Of a stretch of 5,199 nucleotides of DNA, positions 1 to 5,199 are shown piece by piece. Below the pieces are notes generated by a model. The model ran no database searches. It saw only the letters and a list, made by a program, of their open reading frames with translations, and was not told the origin of the DNA. The DNA comes from Clostridia bacterium (GTDB lineage: Bacteria; Bacillota; Clostridia; DUPQ01). The stretch covers positions 1 to 5,199 of the forward strand of contig JAQVAJ010000133.1 in assembly GCA_028690885.1 (NCBI GenBank). The letters are read 5' to 3'. Positions within the stretch are counted from its first letter, which is position 1; every line of letters begins with the position of its first letter. Both the position numbers and the translations under genes were made by a program.

Positions 1-169
1 GAAGACCTACTAAGGGCATTATTATATCATTAACTAAAGATGATACTATTTTAGAGAAAGCGGCACCAATAATTACGCCGACTGCAAGATCGATAACATT
101 GCCTTTTGTGATAAATTTCTTAAATTCGTTCCAAAGTTTTATTCTTTGTTTTTTTATACGTTTACGCAT
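1..169 (-). CDS. mscL: Large-conductance mechanosensitive channel MscL (3' part outside window)
   Basis: MscL forms a homopentameric pore in the cytoplasmic membrane that opens under membrane tension and releases solutes during hypo-osmotic shock. The first 56 codons are visible; the rest lies beyond position 1. Residues 23-35 (GNVIDLAVGVIIG) and the following GAAF-KIVSSLV-DIIMP stretch match the first transmembrane helix and pore constriction of the family almost word for word. The ATG at 167-169 is preceded by a perfect AGGAGG (175-180) with 5-base spacing, and no ATG, GTG or TTG codon follows before the conserved core, so the start is firm. Compared with the E. coli protein, the N terminus is 9 residues longer and very basic (MRKRIKKQRIK). 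The gene has its own promoter at 210-238 and lies downstream of purC on the same strand, after the purC terminator. Family identity is very secure; completeness of the C terminus cannot be judged. Confidence 0.96.
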   Translation of the reverse strand, partial: MRKRIKKQRIKLWNEFKKFITKGNVIDLAVGVIIGAAFSKIVSSLVNDIIMPLVGL

Positions 170-209
170 AAGTTCCTCCTAATGAAAAACATATTATTCT
201 TTTAATGAA

Positions 210-238
210 ATAATATAAGTCGAAGCATTCAATGTCAA
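210..238 (-). promoter_or_regulatory. Sigma-A-type promoter of mscL
   Basis: On the minus strand a perfect -35 box TTGACA (233-238) is followed after 17 bases by TATTAT (210-215), one mismatch from the consensus -10. An overlapping TATATT at 212-217 would give a 15-base spacer and is less likely. Transcription would start near position 203, leaving a leader of roughly 35 bases that contains the AGGAGG site of mscL. The spacing and box quality make this a strong prediction, but it is from sequence only. Confidence 0.8.
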
Positions 239-298
239 ATGAAAAACAAAAATATACATTGCTTGTTTATATTTTTATTAGTATGTTTTTTGTAACAT

Positions 299-325
299 AA
301 AGAAAACCTGCCATTACTGACAGGT
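299..325 (-). terminator. Intrinsic terminator of purC
   Basis: Positions 306-325 form a hairpin with two 8-base arms and a 4-base loop. Read as minus-strand RNA all eight pairs form, including one G-U, and the loop is GUAA, a GNRA-type tetraloop. Read as plus-strand RNA the same pair is an A-C mismatch, so the hairpin is better on the minus strand. It is followed in the minus direction by TTTCTTT (299-305), a short and imperfect U-tract. It lies 27 bases after the purC stop codon, between purC and the mscL promoter, as expected for separating the two genes. Confidence 0.75.
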
Positions 326-352
326 GATCACTAGCATTTATTTAATTATCAT

Positions 353-1036
353 TTAATCCAGCATCATTCTTTCAAGTACAAGCGGTTCAACATACATACC
401 ATTACTGTATGCTCTCATGTTTCCTCCGGAGATTTCATCAATTAATGCTACATGATTATCTTCTCCGACTCTTCCGAATTCAAATTTAATATCATACAAT
501 TCAAGGTTCTTCTTCAGCATCTCTTCTTTTATAATCTTACCTATTTTTCTTGTCATTTCTACAAGCACCTTGTACTCTGATTTGGTCATTATTCCAAGCA
601 TTTCAAGTGCTTCATCAGTTATAAGTGGATCATTTCTGTCATCATCCTTCAAGGTTACCTCGACATATCCGTCTAAAACCTGTCCTTCTTCACAGTACAT
701 TCCATAACGTCTGAAAAAGCTTCCTACAGCACGATATCTTAATATAACCTCAACGCCTTTTCCAAATACTTTTGCGGGTTTTACTGTCATGGTCTGATTC
801 TCAATATCTGAAGAGATATAGTGTGTCGGTATAGACTGCTCATTTATCTTTTCAAAAAAGAACTTGGTTAATTTTAAACCAGCTTTTCCAGCACCTTCTA
901 TTGTCAATCCGACTGTATTCGCACCAGGATCAAATACACCATCAGTACCTGTTACATCATCTTTAAACTTTAAAAGATAATTTCCATCTTCCAGCTTATA
1001 TACGTCTTTTGTTTTACCTTTGTAGATTTTTTCCAT
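353..1036 (-). CDS. purC: Phosphoribosylaminoimidazole-succinocarboxamide synthase (SAICAR synthetase)
   Basis: PurC joins CAIR and L-aspartate with ATP to give SAICAR, a late step of de novo IMP synthesis in the cytoplasm. The 227-residue protein is complete and close to the usual length of the single-domain bacterial enzyme. Visible family motifs in order are GKTKDVY (7-13, nucleotide-binding N-terminal sheet), KFKDDVTG (23-30), an arginine-rich VEVILRYRAVGS stretch (95-106), KDDDRNDPLI (130-139), YDIKFEFG (181-188) and LIDEIS (198-203). The stretch GANTVGLTIEGAG (38-50) and the ending after DEISGGNMR are unlike the B. subtilis-type PurC and resemble the divergent form I associate with Clostridia. 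The ATG (1034-1036) has a GAGG site (1044-1047) 7 bases upstream. The gene is monocistronic: it has its own promoter at 1106-1134 and a terminator, and no other pur gene lies in the window. Enzyme identity is secure; whether it is the only purC in the genome is unknown. Confidence 0.95.
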   Translation of the reverse strand: MEKIYKGKTKDVYKLEDGNYLLKFKDDVTGTDGVFDPGANTVGLTIEGAGKAGLKLTKFFFEKINEQSIPTHYISSDIENQTMTVKPAKVFGKGVEVILRYRAVGSFFRRYGMYCEEGQVLDGYVEVTLKDDDRNDPLITDEALEMLGIMTKSEYKVLVEMTRKIGKIIKEEMLKKNLELYDIKFEFGRVGEDNHVALIDEISGGNMRAYSNGMYVEPLVLERMMLD

Positions 1037-1105
1037 TGCTATACCTCAAAACATCTAGATTAACATCAATGTGTGTATTAAATTTACAAATCAATGCTTT
1101 ATAGT

Positions 1106-1134
1106 ATTATACACTAGTCACAGTTTCATGTAAA
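1106..1134 (-). promoter_or_regulatory. Sigma-A-type promoter of purC
   Basis: On the minus strand TTTACA (1129-1134, one mismatch from TTGACA) is followed after 17 bases by a perfect TATAAT (1106-1111). Transcription would start near 1099, giving a leader of about 60 bases before the purC start. That is too short for a purine riboswitch, and I see no clear PurR-type operator. The leader holds two copies of CATTGAT (1090-1096 and 1065-1071), which may be chance. Confidence 0.8.
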
Positions 1135-1205
1135 AGAGATGATGAAAATTATATTCAATGAAAAGCATAAAACATGCAAAAATTTAAGTAATAAAAACAT
1201 ACTAA

Positions 1206-1214
1206 TGATATAAT
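1206..1214 (+). promoter_or_regulatory. Extended -10 promoter of the glycosidase-like gene
   Basis: TGATATAAT at 1206-1214 is a perfect TATAAT with an upstream TG in the extended -10 position. No acceptable -35 box lies 16-18 bases upstream (the 17-base position reads AAGTAA), so this would act as an extended -10 promoter, possibly helped by an activator. Transcription would begin near 1220, only about 16 bases before the ATG, so the AAGGGAGA ribosome site (1223-1230) would sit almost at the RNA 5' end. A start further upstream is possible; nothing else in 1141-1205 looks better. Confidence 0.6.
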
Positions 1215-1236
1215 TCAAAATGAAGGGAGATTAATT

Positions 1237-3429
1237 ATGTTACACGATATATCATCATATGATTACAAAGTAGGACTGCCTGATAATTACACTAAATTCA
1301 TACCCTTGGGCAATGGCCATATAGGAGCATCAGTATGGACATCAGAAAAGGATAAAAGCGAAATAACCCTTCTATTATCCGCAACTGACAGCTTCAGTGA
1401 ATTAGGAAGGATTCTAAAGCTATGTAAAGCAACAATAACTATAGAACCTAATATATTTGAGGAAAAAACAACTTCACATCTTGTCTTGGATGAGGCCACT
1501 TTGTATATTAGTTCAAGGAAGGCAAACATCAAGATTTATATTGATTCCAGTAATGATGTACTTTGTTTTTCTATTAATTCAGATATTCCTGTTAATGTCT
1601 TGTACTCGATAGATAACTATCGTAAAAATCCTGTAAGTTCGTATGACTTGGAAAAAGATTTCAGCAATTATGCCATTAACGGAACAGCAAGGTTTCATGA
1701 AATATCTGAAAGCGCAGATATCATAACCTTGTCTGATGATAAAAAAGGTATTATACAGTATCACAGAAATACCCAGTCATGCACTGAGTACGCTTTTTAT
1801 GCTCAGAATCTCACTGACAAATCAGTAATGAATGATCCATACATTAATCGTACCTTTGGAACATTTGTTGTATCTGAAAAAATGAATGCATACGTAAAAG
1901 ATGGTGTACCGTTTCTTGAAACAGCAAGTATGGAAAAGAAAGTAGATATTCAAATATGGTCGTTAGTAGAGGTTTGTGATTCAAAACAGGACTGGATAAA
2001 CAAGATTACATCATGTTCTAAAGGTTATGATATGAATGAGAGTTTCTCAAACCATAAAAAGCAATGGCAGGAATACTGGAAACGCTACTATATTTATGCA
2101 TGGGGTGATGATAACGCTAAACTGCTTACAAGAGCCTGGATATATCAGAAGTATTTTAACAGATGTGCTGGAAAGGGTAATGTACCTATAAAGTTTAATG
2201 GGTCCATTTTTGTAACATATCCTTTTGAATCAGATAATGGGTCAATAACCTGGGATTACAGAAGATGGGGAGGAGCATATTGGATTCAAAATACAAGACA
2301 TATATACTGGAATATGCTACTTAGCGGTGATTTTGAAGGAATGAAACCTTTATATGATATGTTAACAAATCTTATCCCTATATCAAAGCACAGATGCCGC
2401 CAATACTTTTCACATGATGGTATGCTCCTGCCAGAAACATTTACAATTGGTGGGCTTTATTGCGCTTCTAACTATGGAATACCTCAGGAAGACGGTAAAA
2501 GATACGCAAAGGGAACATGGCTTCATCAGTCAGGACAGATAGCAAATCATTATATCCGATGGCACTATAATGGTATGCTGGAGTTAGCTTATCTTATTTT
2601 ACTTGGAGCGAAATTTGCTGATGACAATAAATACAAGAATATAGCATACACTTTTTCAAGAGAAGTACTTACATTCTTTTACGAACACTTTGATACTTTA
2701 GACGGTAAAATACTAATGAAACCGGTTTCTTCGCTGGAAACTTATCAAGACTGCGTAAATGATCTGCCTGATATAGCGGGATTGGATGCTTTGACTGATG
2801 AACTATTAGCACAAGAGGATATTTGCGAAGAACTGAAAACCCTTTGTGAAAAGGTAAGAGATATTTTAGTGGATTATCCTAAAGATGATAATAAGCTTAT
2901 GCCTTGTCAGAATAAAATTGATATTAAAAGAAGAAATAGTGAGAATCCTGAGCTGTACAGCATATTCCCATTTTACAGGCATACATTGATAAACAAAGAA
3001 GATGAGCTATTCAGTTTTGCTGTAAATGCTTTTAATGAAAGATCGGAAAAGGCAGGTCTTGGCTGGTCTCAGGATTGTATACAGTCAGCACTACTAGGAC
3101 TTGTTGATCAAACAGAGAAGATACTGATTAAGCAGGCTTTAAATACAGATGAAAGGTATTCATTTAGTGGGATATATGGACCCAATTACGATGAAACACC
3201 AGATCAGGATCATGCAAATGGGTTGAGCATAGGGCTTATTCATTCTTTAGTACTTTCAACTAGAGAGAAGAATATGCTATTTTTGGCATGGCCAGAAAAA
3301 TGGAATGTGTCTTTTAAGCTGCCGCTTTATTCATCAAAGTCTGTGAGTGTCATATATGAAGATGGTAAAATTAAGCATATCGAGTTTGAAGATAAATTAG
3401 ATGAAATAAAGACAGTTATTAATTTATAA
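1237..3429 (+). CDS. Cytoplasmic DUF5703 / GH95-like glycoside hydrolase family protein
   Basis: The 730-residue protein resembles the DUF5703 proteins, relatives of the GH95 glycosidases with an (alpha/alpha)6-barrel; the specific substrate is unknown. The N-terminal beta domain (about 15-250) carries the family signature LGNGHIGASVW (24-34), followed by SATDSFSE (48-55) and GRILKL. The barrel (about 270-670) shows KFNGSIF (319-325), RRWGG (342-346), QNTRHIYW (351-358), HDGMLLPET (393-401), ETYQDCVND (501-509), ELYSIFPFY (572-580), GWSQDCIQSALLGL (609-622) and ETPDQDHANG (653-662). A short C-terminal beta part follows, with FLAWPEKWNVSFKL (682-695). The barrel segments correspond in order to GH95 landmarks (INxxxxYW, HLYGLYP, GWSxAW, PALPxxW), but I cannot assign the catalytic acid and base. 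No signal peptide or membrane segment is present, so it should act on an imported or internal substrate. The start is supported by AAGGGAGA (1223-1230) 7 bases upstream. No transporter or regulator gene lies next to it here. The reading frame is intact. Family-level call is fairly confident; activity is inference. Confidence 0.8.
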   Translation: MLHDISSYDYKVGLPDNYTKFIPLGNGHIGASVWTSEKDKSEITLLLSATDSFSELGRILKLCKATITIEPNIFEEKTTSHLVLDEATLYISSRKANIKIYIDSSNDVLCFSINSDIPVNVLYSIDNYRKNPVSSYDLEKDFSNYAINGTARFHEISESADIITLSDDKKGIIQYHRNTQSCTEYAFYAQNLTDKSVMNDPYINRTFGTFVVSEKMNAYVKDGVPFLETASMEKKVDIQIWSLVEVCDSKQDWINKITSCSKGYDMNESFSNHKKQWQEYWKRYYIYAWGDDNAKLLTRAWIYQKYFNRCAGKGNVPIKFNGSIFVTYPFESDNGSITWDYRRWGGAYWIQNTRHIYWNMLLSGDFEGMKPLYDMLTNLIPISKHRCRQYFSHDGMLLPETFTIGGLYCASNYGIPQEDGKRYAKGTWLHQSGQIANHYIRWHYNGMLELAYLILLGAKFADDNKYKNIAYTFSREVLTFFYEHFDTLDGKILMKPVSSLETYQDCVNDLPDIAGLDALTDELLAQEDICEELKTLCEKVRDILVDYPKDDNKLMPCQNKIDIKRRNSENPELYSIFPFYRHTLINKEDELFSFAVNAFNERSEKAGLGWSQDCIQSALLGLVDQTEKILIKQALNTDERYSFSGIYGPNYDETPDQDHANGLSIGLIHSLVLSTREKNMLFLAWPEKWNVSFKLPLYSSKSVSVIYEDGKIKHIEFEDKLDEIKTVINL

Positions 3430-3465
3430 CTTGCAGATAAATTATTCTTCTTATATTGCATTTGC

Positions 3466-3488
3466 TGTAAATCAATTAATGATTTACA
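3466..3488. repeat. Perfect 9-bp inverted repeat between convergent genes
   Basis: The arms TGTAAATCA (3466-3474) and TGATTTACA (3480-3488) are perfect reverse complements around a 5-base ATTAA loop. The element sits in the 78-base gap between the ends of the glycosidase-like gene and the minus-strand operon. It could serve as a bidirectional terminator or RNA-end stabiliser, but the stem has only three G-C pairs and neither side is followed directly by a T-run (the nearest plus-side run is at about 3519-3525). An operator-like role is possible but badly placed. I see no better terminator for either transcript. Confidence 0.5.
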
Positions 3489-3507
3489 TATGAGTAACTG
3501 ATTCTTA

Positions 3508-3726
3508 TTACGTACTATATTTTTTCTTAAGGATAATAGCAATAACAAAAGTTATTATACATGGGAGTATAAATTCTACTGATCGAAGAAGAAGGGTTGC
3601 ATAAAAGGGAAAGGAAGTTGCTACAGGATCGTATTGTATGTAGTCTGCTATTACTCTTATGATAAATCCCACCACAAGCAAACCGCTAACTGCAAATAGG
3701 AACTTATACCAATTTTCTTTTTTCAT
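3508..3726 (-). CDS. Small two-helix membrane protein of unknown function
   Basis: I do not assign a function to this 72-residue protein. It has two clear hydrophobic segments, about residues 8-25 (FLFAVSGLLVVGFIIRV region) and about 49-66 (VEFILPCIITFVIAIIL). They are joined by a polar, aromatic loop with DYIQYDP (28-34), and the protein ends in a basic KKKYST tail. This predicts a hairpin in the cytoplasmic membrane, with the basic ends inside. Its ATG overlaps the stop of the DUF3795 gene as ATGA (3723-3726), and an AGAGG site (3735-3739) lies 8 bases upstream inside that gene, so translation is probably coupled. It is the last gene of the minus-strand operon with the ABC exporter, which suggests a membrane role alongside it. 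The overlap, ribosome site and membrane pattern make it a real gene despite its size. Confidence 0.8.
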   Translation of the reverse strand: MKKENWYKFLFAVSGLLVVGFIIRVIADYIQYDPVATSFPFYATLLLRSVEFILPCIITFVIAIILKKKYST

Positions 3727-4172
3727 AAATCATACCTCTTATACTTTTTATTGGTTGCTAGTTTATCAATTTCGCAGAACAAACACAACCCATTATGGCA
3801 GCATTTTAAATTATTGCATATATTACACTTCCATTTTTCTTCTTCTTTTAAAAGAAACTTATCAATACCATTATTTGATATGTAGTGAAGGTTATCAATC
3901 ATACTCATCTTATATTTCGTACTGTATCTCTTATCAAGATATTTAAGATATTTGCATGGAAAATCTTTGCAGTCTGTGCAGAATCTTATTATTCCTTTTC
4001 CTAAAAGGTCGCAGTGATGAGCCATATATGTACAGTTTTTTCCTCTTGGTATGCAACCTGGACAGTACTTTTTGCTAAAACCCTTTTTATTGAAATCGAA
4101 TTTTCCAAATTGATACGACACACATAGACTGCAATTCATTCCACATGGTGCAATTAAATCATATTCACTCAT
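3723..4172 (-). CDS. DUF3795 cysteine-rich protein
   Basis: This 149-residue protein matches the DUF3795 family, whose biochemical role is not established as far as I know. The N terminus LIAPCGMNCSLC (6-17) and the pair CPGC (37-40) are typical. So are the block FCTDCKDFPCKYLKYLDKRY (64-83) and the MSMIDNL segment (89-95). A C-terminal knuckle-like part has WKCNIC (114-119), CC (124-125) and CLFC (130-133). There are 16 cysteines in all, at residues 10, 14, 17, 37, 40, 47, 54, 65, 68, 73, 116, 119, 124, 125, 130 and 133. That spacing suggests zinc or iron-sulfur binding, which is inference. It has no signal peptide or membrane segment, so it is cytoplasmic. The start is backed by AGAGG (4181-4185) 8 bases upstream. 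It begins 23 bases after the permease stop and overlaps the following small membrane protein gene by 4 bases, so it belongs to the ABC operon. Confidence 0.88.
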   Translation of the reverse strand: MSEYDLIAPCGMNCSLCVSYQFGKFDFNKKGFSKKYCPGCIPRGKNCTYMAHHCDLLGKGIIRFCTDCKDFPCKYLKYLDKRYSTKYKMSMIDNLHYISNNGIDKFLLKEEEKWKCNICNNLKCCHNGLCLFCEIDKLATNKKYKRYDL

Positions 4173-4195
4173 TATTCTGTCCTCTTCTAATCATA

Positions 4196-4933
4196 TTACT
4201 TGTTATCACTTTTAGCCTTCTTTGCAAATGCATATACTGCAAATCCCATTATAGCTGCTCCATAACCGATAACCCACAATAAATGAGGTATGATCATATC
4301 AAAACTGCCACTCATTGCAGCCCTTCCTGCCTCAACTGCATGGTAAAAGGGGAGTAGGTTAGCGATTGTTTTGAAAGTTCCTCCTATAAGGTCAAGATCG
4401 AACCATGTTCCTGAAAGCCAAGCTGCGAGATTAGTGAGTAATGCTCCACAGATACCGCTAACCTGCTTTTCATTGAAAATACTTCCACATAACAAACCTA
4501 TTGCAATAAATAGTATTGCAGTTGGTATTAGTACAACAATAGTAAGAAGAATATTTGTATTAATAGAAAGTCCCAGTGCCATGGCTACAATAATACAAAT
4601 AATTATCTGCATCATTGCCATTGGCAGTAAAGGAAGGGTATACCCAAGTATGAAATCTGACGATTTCATTGGTGAAATGTATAACCTCAACATAAATGAG
4701 CTTGTTCTGTCTTTAGCAATCAGCATTCCAGAAAAAAGGGAAATGAAAGACAGACCGAATACGCATATTCCAGGAGTAAGGTGGTCAATTGCAAAAAGCT
4801 CAACAGGAATATTAGCCTGAATGGCAGATAAAAGGAGTAGGACAATAATTGGAAAACCCAAACCGAATGCAAGATTCAGTTTGTCTCTTAATATTTCTTT
4901 TGTGTTTCTTAAGGCGAATGCGCTCATCTTCAT
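4196..4933 (-). CDS. ABC-2 type transporter permease (DrrB-like)
   Basis: This 245-residue protein is the membrane subunit of an ABC-2 exporter, a group that moves drugs, lipids, polymers or peptides out of the cell using the partner ATPase. Six hydrophobic stretches are visible at about 21-39, 53-72, 100-122, 128-150, 158-178 and 215-236. The cytoplasmic coupling region KDRTSSFMLRLYISPMKSSD (74-93) followed by FILGY is the family hallmark (usually an acidic-basic pair, then RLL.SP, then LG). LLPFYHAVEAGR (193-204) matches the usual LPF-HAVxxxR segment before the last helix. Length is normal for DrrB-like permeases. The ATG overlaps the ATPase stop as ATGA (4930-4933), with GGTGAG (4939-4944) 5 bases upstream; a second ATG two codons later is possible but less well placed. 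The cargo cannot be deduced. Confidence 0.92.
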   Translation of the reverse strand: MKMSAFALRNTKEILRDKLNLAFGLGFPIIVLLLLSAIQANIPVELFAIDHLTPGICVFGLSFISLFSGMLIAKDRTSSFMLRLYISPMKSSDFILGYTLPLLPMAMMQIIICIIVAMALGLSINTNILLTIVVLIPTAILFIAIGLLCGSIFNEKQVSGICGALLTNLAAWLSGTWFDLDLIGGTFKTIANLLPFYHAVEAGRAAMSGSFDMIIPHLLWVIGYGAAIMGFAVYAFAKKAKSDNK

Positions 4934-5199
4934 GCTTTCTCACCTATATCTTCTGAGATTGCTATAAATGCATCTTCAAAATTATCAGTATTCATTGTCT
5001 GTATTATCTTTTCTGCAGTACCAACTATCTTTAATTTACCTTTTACCATAATCCCTATCCTGTCTGATAAAGCGACTGCTTCTTCTAGATAATGGGTAGT
5101 AAGGATTATGGTTATATCTTTTTTTAAGTTTTTAATTACTTTCCACAATTCTCTTCTTGCAAGTACATCTAAACCCAAAGTCGGTTCGTCAAGAAATAG
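4930..5199 (-). CDS. ABC transporter ATP-binding protein, C-terminal part (5' end outside window)
   Basis: The open frame continues past the right edge, so only the last 89 residues are seen. The visible part opens with the Walker B motif LFLDEPT, then the D-loop region GLDVLARRELW, the H-loop TTHYLEEA with its switch histidine (visible residue 36, codon 5092-5094), and DRIGIMVKGKL, the usual strand after the H-loop. The C terminus NFEDAFIAIS is typical of DrrA-like ATPases. Walker A, the Q-loop and the LSGGQ signature lie outside the window. A TTG at 5176-5178 could be mistaken for a start, but it is the leucine of the D-loop (LGLD), so the gene is not short. It overlaps the permease by 4 bases and powers that exporter. 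No sign of disruption. Confidence 0.94.
   Translation of the reverse strand, partial: LFLDEPTLGLDVLARRELWKVIKNLKKDITIILTTHYLEEAVALSDRIGIMVKGKLKIVGTAEKIIQTMNTDNFEDAFIAISEDIGEKA

Noticed and set aside
1165..1177. GCAT-AAAAC-ATGC small inverted repeat upstream of the glycosidase-like gene
   Set aside because: Arms of only 4 bases that cannot be extended are expected by chance; not enough to call an operator.
1037..1236. Possible riboswitch in the purC / glycosidase divergent region
   Set aside because: The predicted purC leader is about 60 bases and the other leader about 16 bases, too short for a purine riboswitch, and no conserved riboswitch core or expression-platform hairpin is visible.
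1287..1764. Two minus-strand open frames (81 and 61 codons) inside the glycosidase-like gene
   Set aside because: Antisense shadows of a long coding frame with ordered family motifs; no ribosome sites or domains seen.
3327..3548. 73-codon minus-strand open frame spanning the convergent gap
   Set aside because: It covers the end of the glycosidase-like gene and the end of the 72-residue gene, includes the inverted repeat, and has no good ribosome site.
3541..3556. AATAAC-AAAA-GTTATT hairpin near the end of the 72-residue gene
   Set aside because: It lies within coding sequence, is only 6 bp and very AT-rich, and is explained by Ile/Val-rich codons.
3659..3946. 95-codon plus-strand open frame opposite the DUF3795 and small membrane protein genes
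   Set aside because: It overlaps two genes that have ribosome sites and coupled overlaps; the peptide is low-complexity Tyr/Ser/Ile without family features.
4371..4820. 149-codon plus-strand open frame opposite the permease
   Set aside because: It lies wholly antisense to a permease with clear family motifs, has no ribosome site or recognisable domain, and its composition mirrors the permease codons.
5176..5178. TTG as a possible start of a short 82-residue ATPase-like gene
   Set aside because: The frame stays open upstream with LFLDEPT, the Walker B motif, so the TTG is an internal leucine codon of a full ATPase cut by the window edge.

Overview
The window is AT-rich (roughly one third G+C by eye), tightly packed, and has strong sigma-A-type promoters and AGGAGG-like ribosome sites. 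Together with the protein types (a clostridial-style PurC, a DUF3795 protein, a DrrAB-like ABC exporter) this points to a Gram-positive, low-GC Firmicute, most likely a Clostridia member such as Lachnospiraceae. The lineage is inferred from protein style and was not tested by a search.

Layout. Positions 1-169 (minus) hold the N-terminal part of the mechanosensitive channel MscL, with its own promoter at 210-238. Positions 353-1036 (minus) hold a complete purC (SAICAR synthetase) with a promoter at 1106-1134 and an intrinsic terminator at about 299-325. A roughly 200-base divergent intergenic region separates purC from a plus-strand gene at 1237-3429. That gene encodes a 730-residue, unsecreted protein of the DUF5703 / GH95-like glycosidase type. 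A 78-base convergent gap (3430-3507) contains a perfect 9-bp inverted repeat. From the right edge down to 3508, on the minus strand, runs one apparent operon: the C-terminal part of an ABC ATPase, an ABC-2 permease, a 16-cysteine DUF3795 protein and a 72-residue two-helix membrane protein. Two of its junctions are ATGA overlaps, and the third is a 23-base gap.

How the genes relate. mscL and purC are housekeeping genes, each with its own control signals. The glycosidase-like gene stands alone: no transporter or regulator lies next to it within the window, so its substrate is unknown, although the protein must act in the cytoplasm. The ABC/DUF3795/small membrane protein operon looks like an export system with two uncharacterised partners. 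This operon and the glycosidase-like gene are the only parts with real potential for new biology. I saw no CRISPR array, transposon, RNA gene, phage gene or recognisable defence system.
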